Origin: Marinobacter pelagius
GTDB lineage: Bacteria > Pseudomonadota > Gammaproteobacteria > Pseudomonadales > Oleiphilaceae
Assembly (NCBI RefSeq): GCF_003315345.1
Contig: NZ_QNRO01000025.1
Span: 1 to 55,326 of the forward strand
DNA: 55,326 nucleotides
Reading direction: 5' to 3'
A program made the translations under genes and the position numbers. The notes under the pieces are model-generated. The model did no database searches and had not been told where the DNA came from. It was given only the letters and a program-made list of their open reading frames with translations. This document shows positions 23,827 to 32,083 of this stretch, piece by piece. The stretch's first letter is position 1, and every line of letters starts with the position of its first letter.

Positions 23827-25401
23827 ATGGGACGGATGCAGAAGGAACTGCACACCGGCATCGATTTGGCGGTGGCACTGATCAAACAGGAGACCCTGCC
23901 AGCGCTGTTGAACACCGCCACCCGCCAACTCGAAAACGCCTTCGGGCTCAGCAAATGCTGGGCGCTGGAACTCGATCTCAGCGGCCGGACCCTGCATTAC
24001 AGCAAACTGGACGAAGCAAGCGAATTCGATTGCAATGACTTCAGCCACCCCTTTGCCCATGTCCTGCAGACCGGCCAGCCGCGGGAGCTCACCCGCGCCG
24101 CCAGCTATCGCCTGGACCATGCCGGCTTCCAGACGCTCCTGGAACTTAGTGGACGCCCGAGAAGCTTCTGGCTGGAACCCCTCAAAGGCGAAGACGGCCG
24201 CACCCTCGGCATGCTCGTGTTGTGCGGCGACCATCCTGACTGGCAGGGCATCGTCACGCAGCCACTGTACAGCGGGCTGAAACAACTGCTGGTGCATCAA
24301 TGGATCAGCCAGCTTCAAACCCGTGATCAGGTGTGGCAACGGCGACTGCTCAAACGCTCCCTCGACCACCTGCATGACGCAGAATCCCTGCGCCAGCGTT
24401 GCAGCCAGCTGGCCGATACCCTCGTTGGTAATTCCGAAGCCATGACCCAACTCCGGGCCCAGGTGGTTCGGGCTGCCAGCAGCCAGCTGTCGGTGTTGAT
24501 CCAGGGCGAGACCGGTTGTGGCAAGGATGTGGTTGCCCGGGGCATTCACGATATGTCCGACCGCGCCAGCGGGCCCCTGGTGGTGGTTAACTGTGCCGCC
24601 ATCCCCGACACCCTGCTTGAAAGCGAACTGTTCGGCCACACCAAAGGCGCCTTCTCCGGCGCGGACCAGGCCAAGGAGGGCCTGCTGGCCCAAGCCAACG
24701 GCGGCACCCTGTTCCTGGATGAAATCGGCGACATGCCCATGGCCCTGCAATCAAAACTGCTGCGGGTGCTGGAAAGCCGACAGTTCCGCCCGTTGGGCGC
24801 CCGGGAAGAGCAGCACTCGGATTTCCGACTGGTGGCGGCAACCCATCAGCCGCTGCAGGAGGGCATTGAGGATGGCCGGTTCAGACGGGACCTTTTCTAC
24901 CGCCTCAGCCAGTTCCCCCTGCGAGTCCTGCCCCTGCGCGAGCGCTGTGAAGATCTGGAAGCGCTCAGCCGTCACTTCATCCGGCTCTACACCGAGCGCG
25001 AGGGCAGCGGCCCGCTGGGCATCAGCAGTCACGCCCTGGGTGCGCTGGCCGACTACAACTTCCCGGGCAATGTGCGGGAACTGCGTAACATCATCGAGCT
25101 GGCCTGTCTGCAAACCCCGGCCGGCGACGATATTCAGCCGGAGGTCCTGCGCCTGGACGACCTGTTCGCCGAATCCCCGGATTCGACCATGGCCTTCGTG
25201 GAAGCCAAAGCCATCCCGGGCGTACCTCCTGCCGATGATATCCGCGACCTGAAAGCCGCGGCCCAGGCCTTTGAGGCCGCCATCATCCGGGAACGTTTGC
25301 GCCAGTATGGCGGCAATCGCGCCCAGGCGGCGGAAAGCCTGGGGCTGCCGAAACGCACACTGGCCCATAAATGTCTGAAGTATCAGGTAACCGAAGTATG
25401 A
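23827..25401 (+). CDS. vasH: Sigma-54-dependent activator VasH
   Basis: Bacterial enhancer-binding protein of 524 residues. An N-terminal GAF-like sensory region (to about 185) is followed by the AAA+ domain with GETGCGKD, ESELFGHTKGAFSGA and FLDEIGDMP, then FPGNVRELRN. The C-terminal Fis-type helix-turn-helix contains NRAQAAESLGLPKRTLAHK. The sigma-54-contact loop reads GAFSGA instead of the canonical GAFTGA, a conservative Thr-to-Ser change. In Vibrio, VasH turns on hcp operons, so its targets here may lie outside this window. The stop overlaps tagO by four bases. Confidence 0.93.
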   Translation: MGRMQKELHTGIDLAVALIKQETLPALLNTATRQLENAFGLSKCWALELDLSGRTLHYSKLDEASEFDCNDFSHPFAHVLQTGQPRELTRAASYRLDHAGFQTLLELSGRPRSFWLEPLKGEDGRTLGMLVLCGDHPDWQGIVTQPLYSGLKQLLVHQWISQLQTRDQVWQRRLLKRSLDHLHDAESLRQRCSQLADTLVGNSEAMTQLRAQVVRAASSQLSVLIQGETGCGKDVVARGIHDMSDRASGPLVVVNCAAIPDTLLESELFGHTKGAFSGADQAKEGLLAQANGGTLFLDEIGDMPMALQSKLLRVLESRQFRPLGAREEQHSDFRLVAATHQPLQEGIEDGRFRRDLFYRLSQFPLRVLPLRERCEDLEALSRHFIRLYTEREGSGPLGISSHALGALADYNFPGNVRELRNIIELACLQTPAGDDIQPEVLRLDDLFAESPDSTMAFVEAKAIPGVPPADDIRDLKAAAQAFEAAIIRERLRQYGGNRAQAAESLGLPKRTLAHKCLKYQVTEV

Positions 25402-26033
25402 CCCTGAAAGACCTGCACCGATTGCCCTTGATGGTCCTCCTGTTGGTGAGTGCCAGCAGCTGGGCCGATACCCGCCTGGCGGAAGCCCAGGCCTGCACCC
25501 AGGAACCGAACCGGCTGGAGCGTCTCGTATGTTTTGATGAGGTGTTCGGCACGCCACTGGCACAGTACGAGGCCGGCCAGCATCCAGGTTTGGTGAACCA
25601 GCCGGAGCGCTGGCGCCGGGTGTTTGCCCAGGCCAGCGGAAACGACGCCGGTAGCGTGGCTTATCGCGACACGGGCAGCGCGGCCGGTCATCTGGTGACG
25701 GTGACTGCACTGGGGGTAAAGCCACCACGGCCGGTGCTGTCGCTGCAGTGCCATAAAAACATCACCGAGTTGGCCATCATGTTGCCGGAGCCGCTGGACC
25801 GTGAACGGGTCGAAGTGACTCTGGGGCCCCAGCGAGCACATTGGCGGGTCCGGGATGAAGGTTTGGTGGTCAGTGCCGGTCGTGGCCTGCCAGCCATTCG
25901 TACCGCACTGGATGTGGTCAATCAGCCCGATGTGCGCCTGCAGGCGGGGGTTCGGGAGCTTGATGGCCTGCTGTTCGACCTCAACGGCTTTGCGGAGGCG
26001 ATCAAGCCTTTGCGCCAGGCCTGTGGCTGGTAA
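25398..26033 (+). CDS. tagO: Type VI secretion accessory protein TagO (VasI)
   Basis: Exported accessory protein of about 211 residues. The signal peptide is clear (hydrophobic stretch LPLMVLLLVSASSWA). The mature part opens with a paired-Cys region (CTQEPNRLERLVCFDEVFG) typical of VasI proteins, then a beta-rich domain. The ATG at 25398 overlaps the vasH stop (ATGA). Its precise role in secretion is not settled. Assignment rests on family resemblance and on its place between vasH and tssA, as in Vibrio. Confidence 0.85.
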   Translation: MTLKDLHRLPLMVLLLVSASSWADTRLAEAQACTQEPNRLERLVCFDEVFGTPLAQYEAGQHPGLVNQPERWRRVFAQASGNDAGSVAYRDTGSAAGHLVTVTALGVKPPRPVLSLQCHKNITELAIMLPEPLDRERVEVTLGPQRAHWRVRDEGLVVSAGRGLPAIRTALDVVNQPDVRLQAGVRELDGLLFDLNGFAEAIKPLRQACGW

Positions 26034-26044
26034 GGAGTGATGGC

Positions 26045-27493
26045 ATGCAGGTGATTGAGCAGCATCCTTATGTTGACCAGGTACTGACCCCGATTCCGGG
26101 TGACACCGGGGTCGGCGAGAGCCTGGCCGAAGACAGCACGCTGGAGTTTCTCGAAGACGAGATCATGAAAGTGGGGTCGCTGGCCCACAACGACATCGAC
26201 TGGCACAAGGTTGAAAGCGAAGCGCTGAAACTGGTGGCGGATCGCAGCAAGGACATCAAGGTGCTGGGTTTTGTCATGCTCAGCCTGCAGCGCGGCGGCG
26301 ATGGTGAACGGTTTGCTCTGTCGCTGTACCTGCTGCATCGGGCGCTGGAAGACTGGTGGGAAAACGCCTGGCCCTATCCTGGCGCCAAGGGCCAGCGGGC
26401 CCGCAAGATGCTGTTTACCCAGATGCTGCAGCGGGCGCTCAAAGCGGTCGAGAGCCTGAACTTTGACGCCAGCGTTGGGGATGGTCGTCAGTTCTGTCTG
26501 GACCTGGTTGAGAAACTGGATGCCCAGGCTAAAGACCGGGACTTGCCTGACGACGCCCTGTTCGACCTGAAGCGGGCCGTGGAAAAGCTGCCCAAGCCGG
26601 ATCAGGCCACGGCGCCCCGGACGGCGTCTGAAAGCACCTCGACAAACAAACAGGAGAGCACGGCCAGCTCATCGCCCTCCAGCTCGGCCAGTTCCAACAC
26701 CACGGCCGCGTCGCTGGGCAACCTGACACTGGAACCGAGTAACGAGCGTGCAACCCGACAGAGCCTGCTCAAGGTCGCTGAACTGCTGACCAGCAGCGAA
26801 CCGGACAACGCCCTGGGCTACCGCATGCGTCGGTATGCCATCTGGCAGAGTATCACCAGCCTGCCGCCAACCCGGGATGGCAAACGCACCGACCTGGCCG
26901 CCGTGAGCGGCGACCGGGTGGCCGAGTACAAGGAAGCTCTGGAGAAAACACCGGATCTTGAACTGTGGCAGCGCATTGAACAAAGCCTGTCGGTCAGCCC
27001 GTTCTGGCTCGATGGCCACTGGCTCAGCGCCCGGGCGGCCATGGCCCTTGGTAATACCGATTGCGCGGAGGCCATCCGGGAAGCCCTGAAAGCGTTTGTC
27101 GACCGCCTGCCGCAACTGGCCGAGCTCACCTTCAACGATGGCACGCCGTTTCTCAGTGACGATGGCGCGGATTGGTTGCACACAGCCCCCACGGCTGGCA
27201 AAGGAACGGGCGGAGGTGCCAACCCCTGGGAACAGGCATTCGACGGTGCACTGGAGCTGGTCCGGCAGAACAATCTGGCGCCGGCCATGGAACTGCTGGA
27301 GCAGGGGCTGGCCGATGCCCGGGAGCCGCGGGAGCGCTTCTACTGGCGCCTGGCCACGGCCCGGCTGCTCAAGGAAACCGGCCTGAAAGCCCTGGCCGCC
27401 GAACAGATACAGGATCTGAAAAACCAGATCCAGGGGCGGGTTCTCGATGACTGGGAACCGGCTCTAATCAAACAACTGGAACGACTGGCGTAA
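26045..27493 (+). CDS. tssA: Type VI secretion cap protein TssA (VasJ type)
   Basis: TssA primes and caps the growing tail. The 482-residue protein has an ImpA-type N domain with DIDWHKVESEALKLVADRSKDIKV and ALEDWWENAWPYPGAKGQRARKM. A Ser/Thr-rich linker (about residues 195-225) follows, then the VasJ C-terminal domain with WLDGHWLSARAAMALG and RFYWRLATARLL. GGAG lies seven bases before the ATG. It starts 11 bases after tagO. Confidence 0.94.
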   Translation: MQVIEQHPYVDQVLTPIPGDTGVGESLAEDSTLEFLEDEIMKVGSLAHNDIDWHKVESEALKLVADRSKDIKVLGFVMLSLQRGGDGERFALSLYLLHRALEDWWENAWPYPGAKGQRARKMLFTQMLQRALKAVESLNFDASVGDGRQFCLDLVEKLDAQAKDRDLPDDALFDLKRAVEKLPKPDQATAPRTASESTSTNKQESTASSSPSSSASSNTTAASLGNLTLEPSNERATRQSLLKVAELLTSSEPDNALGYRMRRYAIWQSITSLPPTRDGKRTDLAAVSGDRVAEYKEALEKTPDLELWQRIEQSLSVSPFWLDGHWLSARAAMALGNTDCAEAIREALKAFVDRLPQLAELTFNDGTPFLSDDGADWLHTAPTAGKGTGGGANPWEQAFDGALELVRQNNLAPAMELLEQGLADAREPRERFYWRLATARLLKETGLKALAAEQIQDLKNQIQGRVLDDWEPALIKQLERLA

Positions 27494-27529
27494 CGCCCGC
27501 AAGACGCAACGAACGCAGGAATGGAAACC

Positions 27530-30500
27530 ATGTGGAGAAAAGCATTACTCATTGGTCGTTGGCTTCTGCCCTACATCCGCAGCGCCGCCCCCGTCACCCT
27601 GGCTCTGGGGGTGATCGCCCTGCTGGTAGCCACCTGGTGGCTGGGGCCACTCCTGGAAATTAACGGAGATTACCCGCTGATGGCCTGGCAGATGCGTGCT
27701 CTGGTCACCCTGGGGGTGGTCCTGTTGGTGGTGATAGTCTGGGGCACCATGCTGGCCCGTCGCCTGGGTAAAGTGAACAAGGCCAAGGCCGAGGAGCAGC
27801 GGGAGCAGGAAGACCCGATTCTGCCCATGGAGCGTCGTCAACAGCGGCTGCTGGACCGACAACTGCAGGCGTTGAAAAGCAACCTGCCGGGTCGCAAGGG
27901 CCTGTACCGTCTGCCCTGGTATCTGGTGATGGGCCTGGAAGATGCGGGCAAGACCAGCCTGATCCAGCGGGCCGGGCAAACCTATACCCTGACCAACGTC
28001 ACCCGTAACAACCGTGGCGACCGTAACCCGTTCAGTTTTGACTGGTGGATTGGCGACAACGGTGTCCTGATCGATCCGGATGGCGAACTGCTGAGCCAGA
28101 ACCAGGGTGAAGGCGCCACCGGGGAAATCCAGAGCCGGCTGTGGAACCACTTTATCGCCTGGCTGGAACGCAGTCGGCCCCAGCGGCCGCTCAATGGCGT
28201 TATCCTGGCTGTGGATCTTGCGCGCCTGAGCGCGGCCAACGAACAGCAGCGTGAATCCAACGCCATTCTGCTGCGCACCCGCCTTCGGGAGCTGATGGAA
28301 CAGCTGGGTTCCCGGCTGCCGGTGTATGTGACCTTCACCAAGATGGACCTGATGTACGGCTTTGCGCCGTTTGTCCGTACCCTCAGCAAGGCCGAGAAGG
28401 ACAAGGCCCTGGGGTTCACCTTCCGGTTGGATGGCCAGCAGGATCAGGACCAGTGGCTGGAACAGTTTGCCGAGCGCTACGCCGATATGGTGGACGAGCT
28501 CACCGAACGCCTGCCGGACGTACTGGCCAACACCCGTGACAACGAAGAACGGGCAGCGGCGTATTCGTTCACCCGCCAGTTGGCGGGCCTGAGGCCGGCC
28601 ATGGAGCAGTTCCTGACCGACCTGCTGTCGGCGGATGCCTTCTCCACACCGGCGCTGGTACGCGGCACCTACTTCACCTCGGTGTTGCAGGAAGGCGTGC
28701 CCGAGGATGCCTTTGTCTCGGCTGCCGCCCGGAACTACCAGATGTCGGACCCGATCCAGCCGGCTCAGCGTGGTGGCCAGTCTGCGAGCCTGTTCACCAA
28801 GGGCCTGTTCCCCGAAATCATCTATCCGGAGGCGGGCCTGGCCGGGGATAACCGGCGAGTGGTGCGCCAGCGTCATCGCCGGGTCGCGGTTGCCGCCGTG
28901 GTGGCCCTCGCCGCCGGTGCGGGCATGACCGCAGGCTGGCAGCACTATTTTCTCCAGAATGCCGAAGCCGCCGCCCAGGTGGAAAACCGGGTGAAAAGCT
29001 ATCTCAATGACTGGCAGCCGGTTGGCTACGAGCCGGACACCACCGGCCGTAATCTGCTACAACCGCTGGATGAACTGCGCGACGCCACCCTCGCCTTCGG
29101 CGATTACCGTAAGGAATGGCCGCTGGTAACCGACATGGGGCTGTACCAGGGGCACAAGGTGGGCCCGGAAGTGGATAAGGCCTACCTGAACATGCTGGCC
29201 TATCAATACCTGCCCGCGCTGATGTTTGGCGTGATGGAAGAAATGGGGCAGGCGCCGGATAACAGCACTGAGCGGCTCGAACACCTGCGCGTATTGCGGA
29301 TGCTGTACGATGCCAGCGGCCGCCGTACCGACATCGTGTCCGGGTACATGCGTGAGTACTGGCAGGCCCGTTTCCCCGGCCAGCGCGATGTGCAGAATCG
29401 CCTGTACGGGCACCTGCAATACGCCATGGTCCACACGGATCTGTCGGACCTGGCGGCTAACGGCGACCCCACCGCCACCATGGCGCTGGCGCCTTTCCGC
29501 AGCAGTGTCGAATGGGCACAGCACGAGCTTGGCCGTATCAGCACCTCGGATCGCGTGTACCGTGAGCTGGAGAACGAGGCCAGCCGTGATTTCCCGACGC
29601 CACTGGAACTGGCCCGCAGTTCCGGCCCGGCGTTCTCGACCGTATTCACGCGCCTGGACAGTTACGGCAAACCGCTTGCCGAGGATGTGCCGTCAGCACA
29701 GGACTCGCTCTCGATCCCGGCGTTGTTGACCCAGGAAGGCCTGGAAAAGTGGTTCCTGCGGGAATCCGGATCGGTGACCGAACTGGCCTTGATTGACGCC
29801 TGGGTGCTGGGCCGCCGGGATGATGTCGATTTCAGCAAGGCCGACGAGGCCGAGTTGCTGGCCAGCCTGCAGACGCTTTACGCCGAGCACTATGCCGAGG
29901 CCTGGCGCACAGCGCTGAGCCGGCTGGATATCCATCGGTTTGAGGACCTGAACCACGGCGTCCGTATTCTCGACAGCCTGACCAGCGGTCATCAACCACT
30001 GGCCCGATTGCTGGCCCAGGTGCGGGAAAACACCCGCCTGATACCGGTAGGCGAAGGCGAAGCAGAAGCCGCACGCAAGTTGCTTGAGCAGTCCCCCCAT
30101 TACCGCATGCTGCAGGATATAGAACGCCAGTTCAGCGACCTGAACCAGCTCACCCGCAAACAGGGTGAGGAGCCGTCTGGCCTGGAGGAAGTCATGCTGG
30201 TGGTGGCGGAGCTGCACGAATACATGCGTAACATCCAAGAATCTCCGGATACCGGCAAAGCCGCCCTCAGCGCCGCCCGTGCCCGCATGGGCCTGCAAGG
30301 CGCCGATCCGATTTTCACCCTGCAGCGCATGGCCGATCACCAACCCGAACCCCTGAACCGGATACTGAACCGCCTGGCTACCGAAAGCTGGCGGGTGGTG
30401 CTGGACAGGGCTGTGGCCCAGCTGGAGCGTGACTGGTATCGGGAGGTCTACCAGCCGTTCCAGCAGAATCTGGCCCGGCACTATCCGTTTACGCAGGGGG

Positions 30501-31114
30501 CTGCGCGTGACGCTGCGCTACAGGATTTCGAGCGTTTCTTTGCCCCGGACGGCATTCTGGAAACTTTCTACAACAATAACCTGAAGCTGTTTCTGGAAGA
30601 CCATCCTGAGCAAGTGGGCGACGCCCGCAGGGCCAGCCTTGTGCGCCGGGATGTGGTGGCAGCGCTGGAGCGGGCGAGGCAGATTCGTCAGGCATTCTTT
30701 ACCCGGAGCGGCACGTTGGACGTGGAGTTTGCCCTGGAGCCCCTCAATCTGAGTAACAACAAACGCCGTTCGGTGGCGAACATCGATGGCCAGCTGGTGG
30801 AATTCTCCCATGGTCCGCGCCAGAACGTTCCGCTGATATGGCCCAACACGCTGCGAGATGCCGTGGAAACTCGCATCACCCTGGTGCCAGTGCAGGTCAA
30901 TCGATCTCCTCGGAGCATCTCCGAGAGCGGTCCATGGGCCCTGTTCAGACTGTTGGGCCAGGCAGATATTACCGGAGTCAGCAGTAATACCGTGGATGTC
31001 AGGTTTCGGGTGGACGATGGAGAAATGAAATACCGTCTGCATGCCGCCAGCACTATCAACCCCTTCACGCAACAGCTGCTGGCAGGGTACCGGATACCAC
31101 GAAGTCTTTATTGA
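27530..31114 (+). CDS. tssM: Type VI secretion inner-membrane core protein TssM (IcmF/VasK)
   Basis: TssM spans the envelope and connects TssL to TssJ. The protein has about 1194 residues. Two N-terminal helices (around 15-38 and 50-75) are followed by a cytoplasmic GTPase-like domain with an intact Walker A, GLEDAGKT (135-142). A third helix lies near residues 450-470, with a long periplasmic helical and beta C-terminal region beyond. The ATG at 27530 is preferred because AGGA lies nine bases upstream. The ATG at 27521 is only one base from it. Last gene of the operon. hcp and vgrG do not follow, unlike in Vibrio. Confidence 0.96.
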   Translation: MWRKALLIGRWLLPYIRSAAPVTLALGVIALLVATWWLGPLLEINGDYPLMAWQMRALVTLGVVLLVVIVWGTMLARRLGKVNKAKAEEQREQEDPILPMERRQQRLLDRQLQALKSNLPGRKGLYRLPWYLVMGLEDAGKTSLIQRAGQTYTLTNVTRNNRGDRNPFSFDWWIGDNGVLIDPDGELLSQNQGEGATGEIQSRLWNHFIAWLERSRPQRPLNGVILAVDLARLSAANEQQRESNAILLRTRLRELMEQLGSRLPVYVTFTKMDLMYGFAPFVRTLSKAEKDKALGFTFRLDGQQDQDQWLEQFAERYADMVDELTERLPDVLANTRDNEERAAAYSFTRQLAGLRPAMEQFLTDLLSADAFSTPALVRGTYFTSVLQEGVPEDAFVSAAARNYQMSDPIQPAQRGGQSASLFTKGLFPEIIYPEAGLAGDNRRVVRQRHRRVAVAAVVALAAGAGMTAGWQHYFLQNAEAAAQVENRVKSYLNDWQPVGYEPDTTGRNLLQPLDELRDATLAFGDYRKEWPLVTDMGLYQGHKVGPEVDKAYLNMLAYQYLPALMFGVMEEMGQAPDNSTERLEHLRVLRMLYDASGRRTDIVSGYMREYWQARFPGQRDVQNRLYGHLQYAMVHTDLSDLAANGDPTATMALAPFRSSVEWAQHELGRISTSDRVYRELENEASRDFPTPLELARSSGPAFSTVFTRLDSYGKPLAEDVPSAQDSLSIPALLTQEGLEKWFLRESGSVTELALIDAWVLGRRDDVDFSKADEAELLASLQTLYAEHYAEAWRTALSRLDIHRFEDLNHGVRILDSLTSGHQPLARLLAQVRENTRLIPVGEGEAEAARKLLEQSPHYRMLQDIERQFSDLNQLTRKQGEEPSGLEEVMLVVAELHEYMRNIQESPDTGKAALSAARARMGLQGADPIFTLQRMADHQPEPLNRILNRLATESWRVVLDRAVAQLERDWYREVYQPFQQNLARHYPFTQGAARDAALQDFERFFAPDGILETFYNNNLKLFLEDHPEQVGDARRASLVRRDVVAALERARQIRQAFFTRSGTLDVEFALEPLNLSNNKRRSVANIDGQLVEFSHGPRQNVPLIWPNTLRDAVETRITLVPVQVNRSPRSISESGPWALFRLLGQADITGVSSNTVDVRFRVDDGEMKYRLHAASTINPFTQQLLAGYRIPRSLY

Positions 31115-31237
31115 TCTGGTACGGGGCGTATTGCCGGGTGTGCGGAGTTGGTTCGCCCACCCGATGAACCAAATGTGAAAAAATCTTAGTCCGGTTTTAA
31201 CCCACCGAAGCGTCAAATCCCGATAGGGTGGCTCCAA

Positions 31238-31265
31238 GCAATCGCAAGACATCAGAGGCGATTGC
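31238..31265 (+). other. Leader hairpin before the outer-membrane protein gene
   Basis: GCAATCGC (31238-31245) and GCGATTGC (31258-31265) form a perfect 8-bp stem about 40 bases before the start codon. It could stabilise the mRNA 5' end, as leaders of abundant outer-membrane proteins often do, or be an operator. Confidence 0.35.
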
Positions 31266-31307
31266 CCGTTAAGGCGAAAGGAAACCAACCTCAAAGGGAG
31301 ACGCGCT

Positions 31308-31886
31308 ATGAGCTTTAAAGCACGTTTTGCGTATGCCACGGTTTTGACTGCAGCGGTTGCGACAGCGCCGGCTGGGTGGGCGCAGGAAAGCGTCAGCCGT
31401 GATCCGGCCGGGCCCTACATCAGTGGTAGTTACGGTGGTTACAAGTCCCACGGCGGTGAGTTCGAGGATGAGAACGATATGCTGGGTGTTGCGCTGGGTT
31501 ACAAGTTCACGCCCTTCTTTGCCCTGGAGGCGGAGTACATCGATTTCGGTAACTTCGGCGAGGATGATGTGGATGCCAAGCTCAAGGGCGCCGGACTCAG
31601 TGCGGTCGGTCGCTTACCGCTAACCGACAGCTTCGGCGTCTACGGCAAGGCCGGGGCGTTCGTTTCCGCACTGGATGTGGATGCGTTCGACGAGAGCGAG
31701 ACCTACGACGAGGTCAGTCCCTTTGTCGGCGCCGGTGTGGACTTCCGGGTGACACCAAAGCTGACGGCGTTCGCGGAATACAATCGCTACAACGTCGATG
31801 TTGACGAGGATGACTTCAACGGCCAGGTCACCAATGATGGACCGGAGTTTGATACCGGCCGGGTCGGTCTGAAATATCAGTTCTGA
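31308..31886 (+). CDS. OmpA/OmpW-like outer-membrane beta-barrel protein
   Basis: A 192-residue porin-like barrel. The signal peptide is cleaved near WAQE. The mature chain alternates amphipathic strands with short turns: GPYISGSYGGYKS, MLGVALGYKFTPFFALEAEYIDFG, FGVYGKAGAF and FVGAGVDFRVTPKLTAFAEYNRY. It ends in the C-terminal Tyr-Gln-Phe expected for BAM-dependent insertion. The sequence is strongly acidic (many Asp/Glu in loops), a common feature of marine proteins. About eight strands fit. Ligand unknown. Confidence 0.88.
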   Translation: MSFKARFAYATVLTAAVATAPAGWAQESVSRDPAGPYISGSYGGYKSHGGEFEDENDMLGVALGYKFTPFFALEAEYIDFGNFGEDDVDAKLKGAGLSAVGRLPLTDSFGVYGKAGAFVSALDVDAFDESETYDEVSPFVGAGVDFRVTPKLTAFAEYNRYNVDVDEDDFNGQVTNDGPEFDTGRVGLKYQF

Positions 31887-31888
31887 CG

Positions 31889-31925
31889 GTGAAAGGCCTC
31901 GGCCAGGGATGGCTGAGCCCCTTTT
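31889..31925 (+). terminator. Probable terminator of the beta-barrel gene
   Basis: An imperfect GC-rich hairpin (GGCCTCGGCCA with TGGCTGAGCC) is followed by CCTTTTTG, just past the stop. Confidence 0.55.
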
Positions 31926-32083
31926 TGTTCTCTGCATCAAAAGTGTCAGAAAAATATACAGCTCGATGCCGCCGGCATCCCCGATGATTTTACTTCGGGA
32001 AAGCTTTCAGGCGCTTAGAGAGCTGGCACTGAATATGCTGAACTTTTACGGTCCCCCGATCCTATCCCCGGGAGGTGGTCGTT

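Noticed and set aside
11738..31114. Treating the type VI cluster as a previously undescribed system.
   Set aside because: Every gene matches a known component and the order matches the Vibrio vas cluster. Only the missing genes, the inverted repeat and the FHA change are notable.
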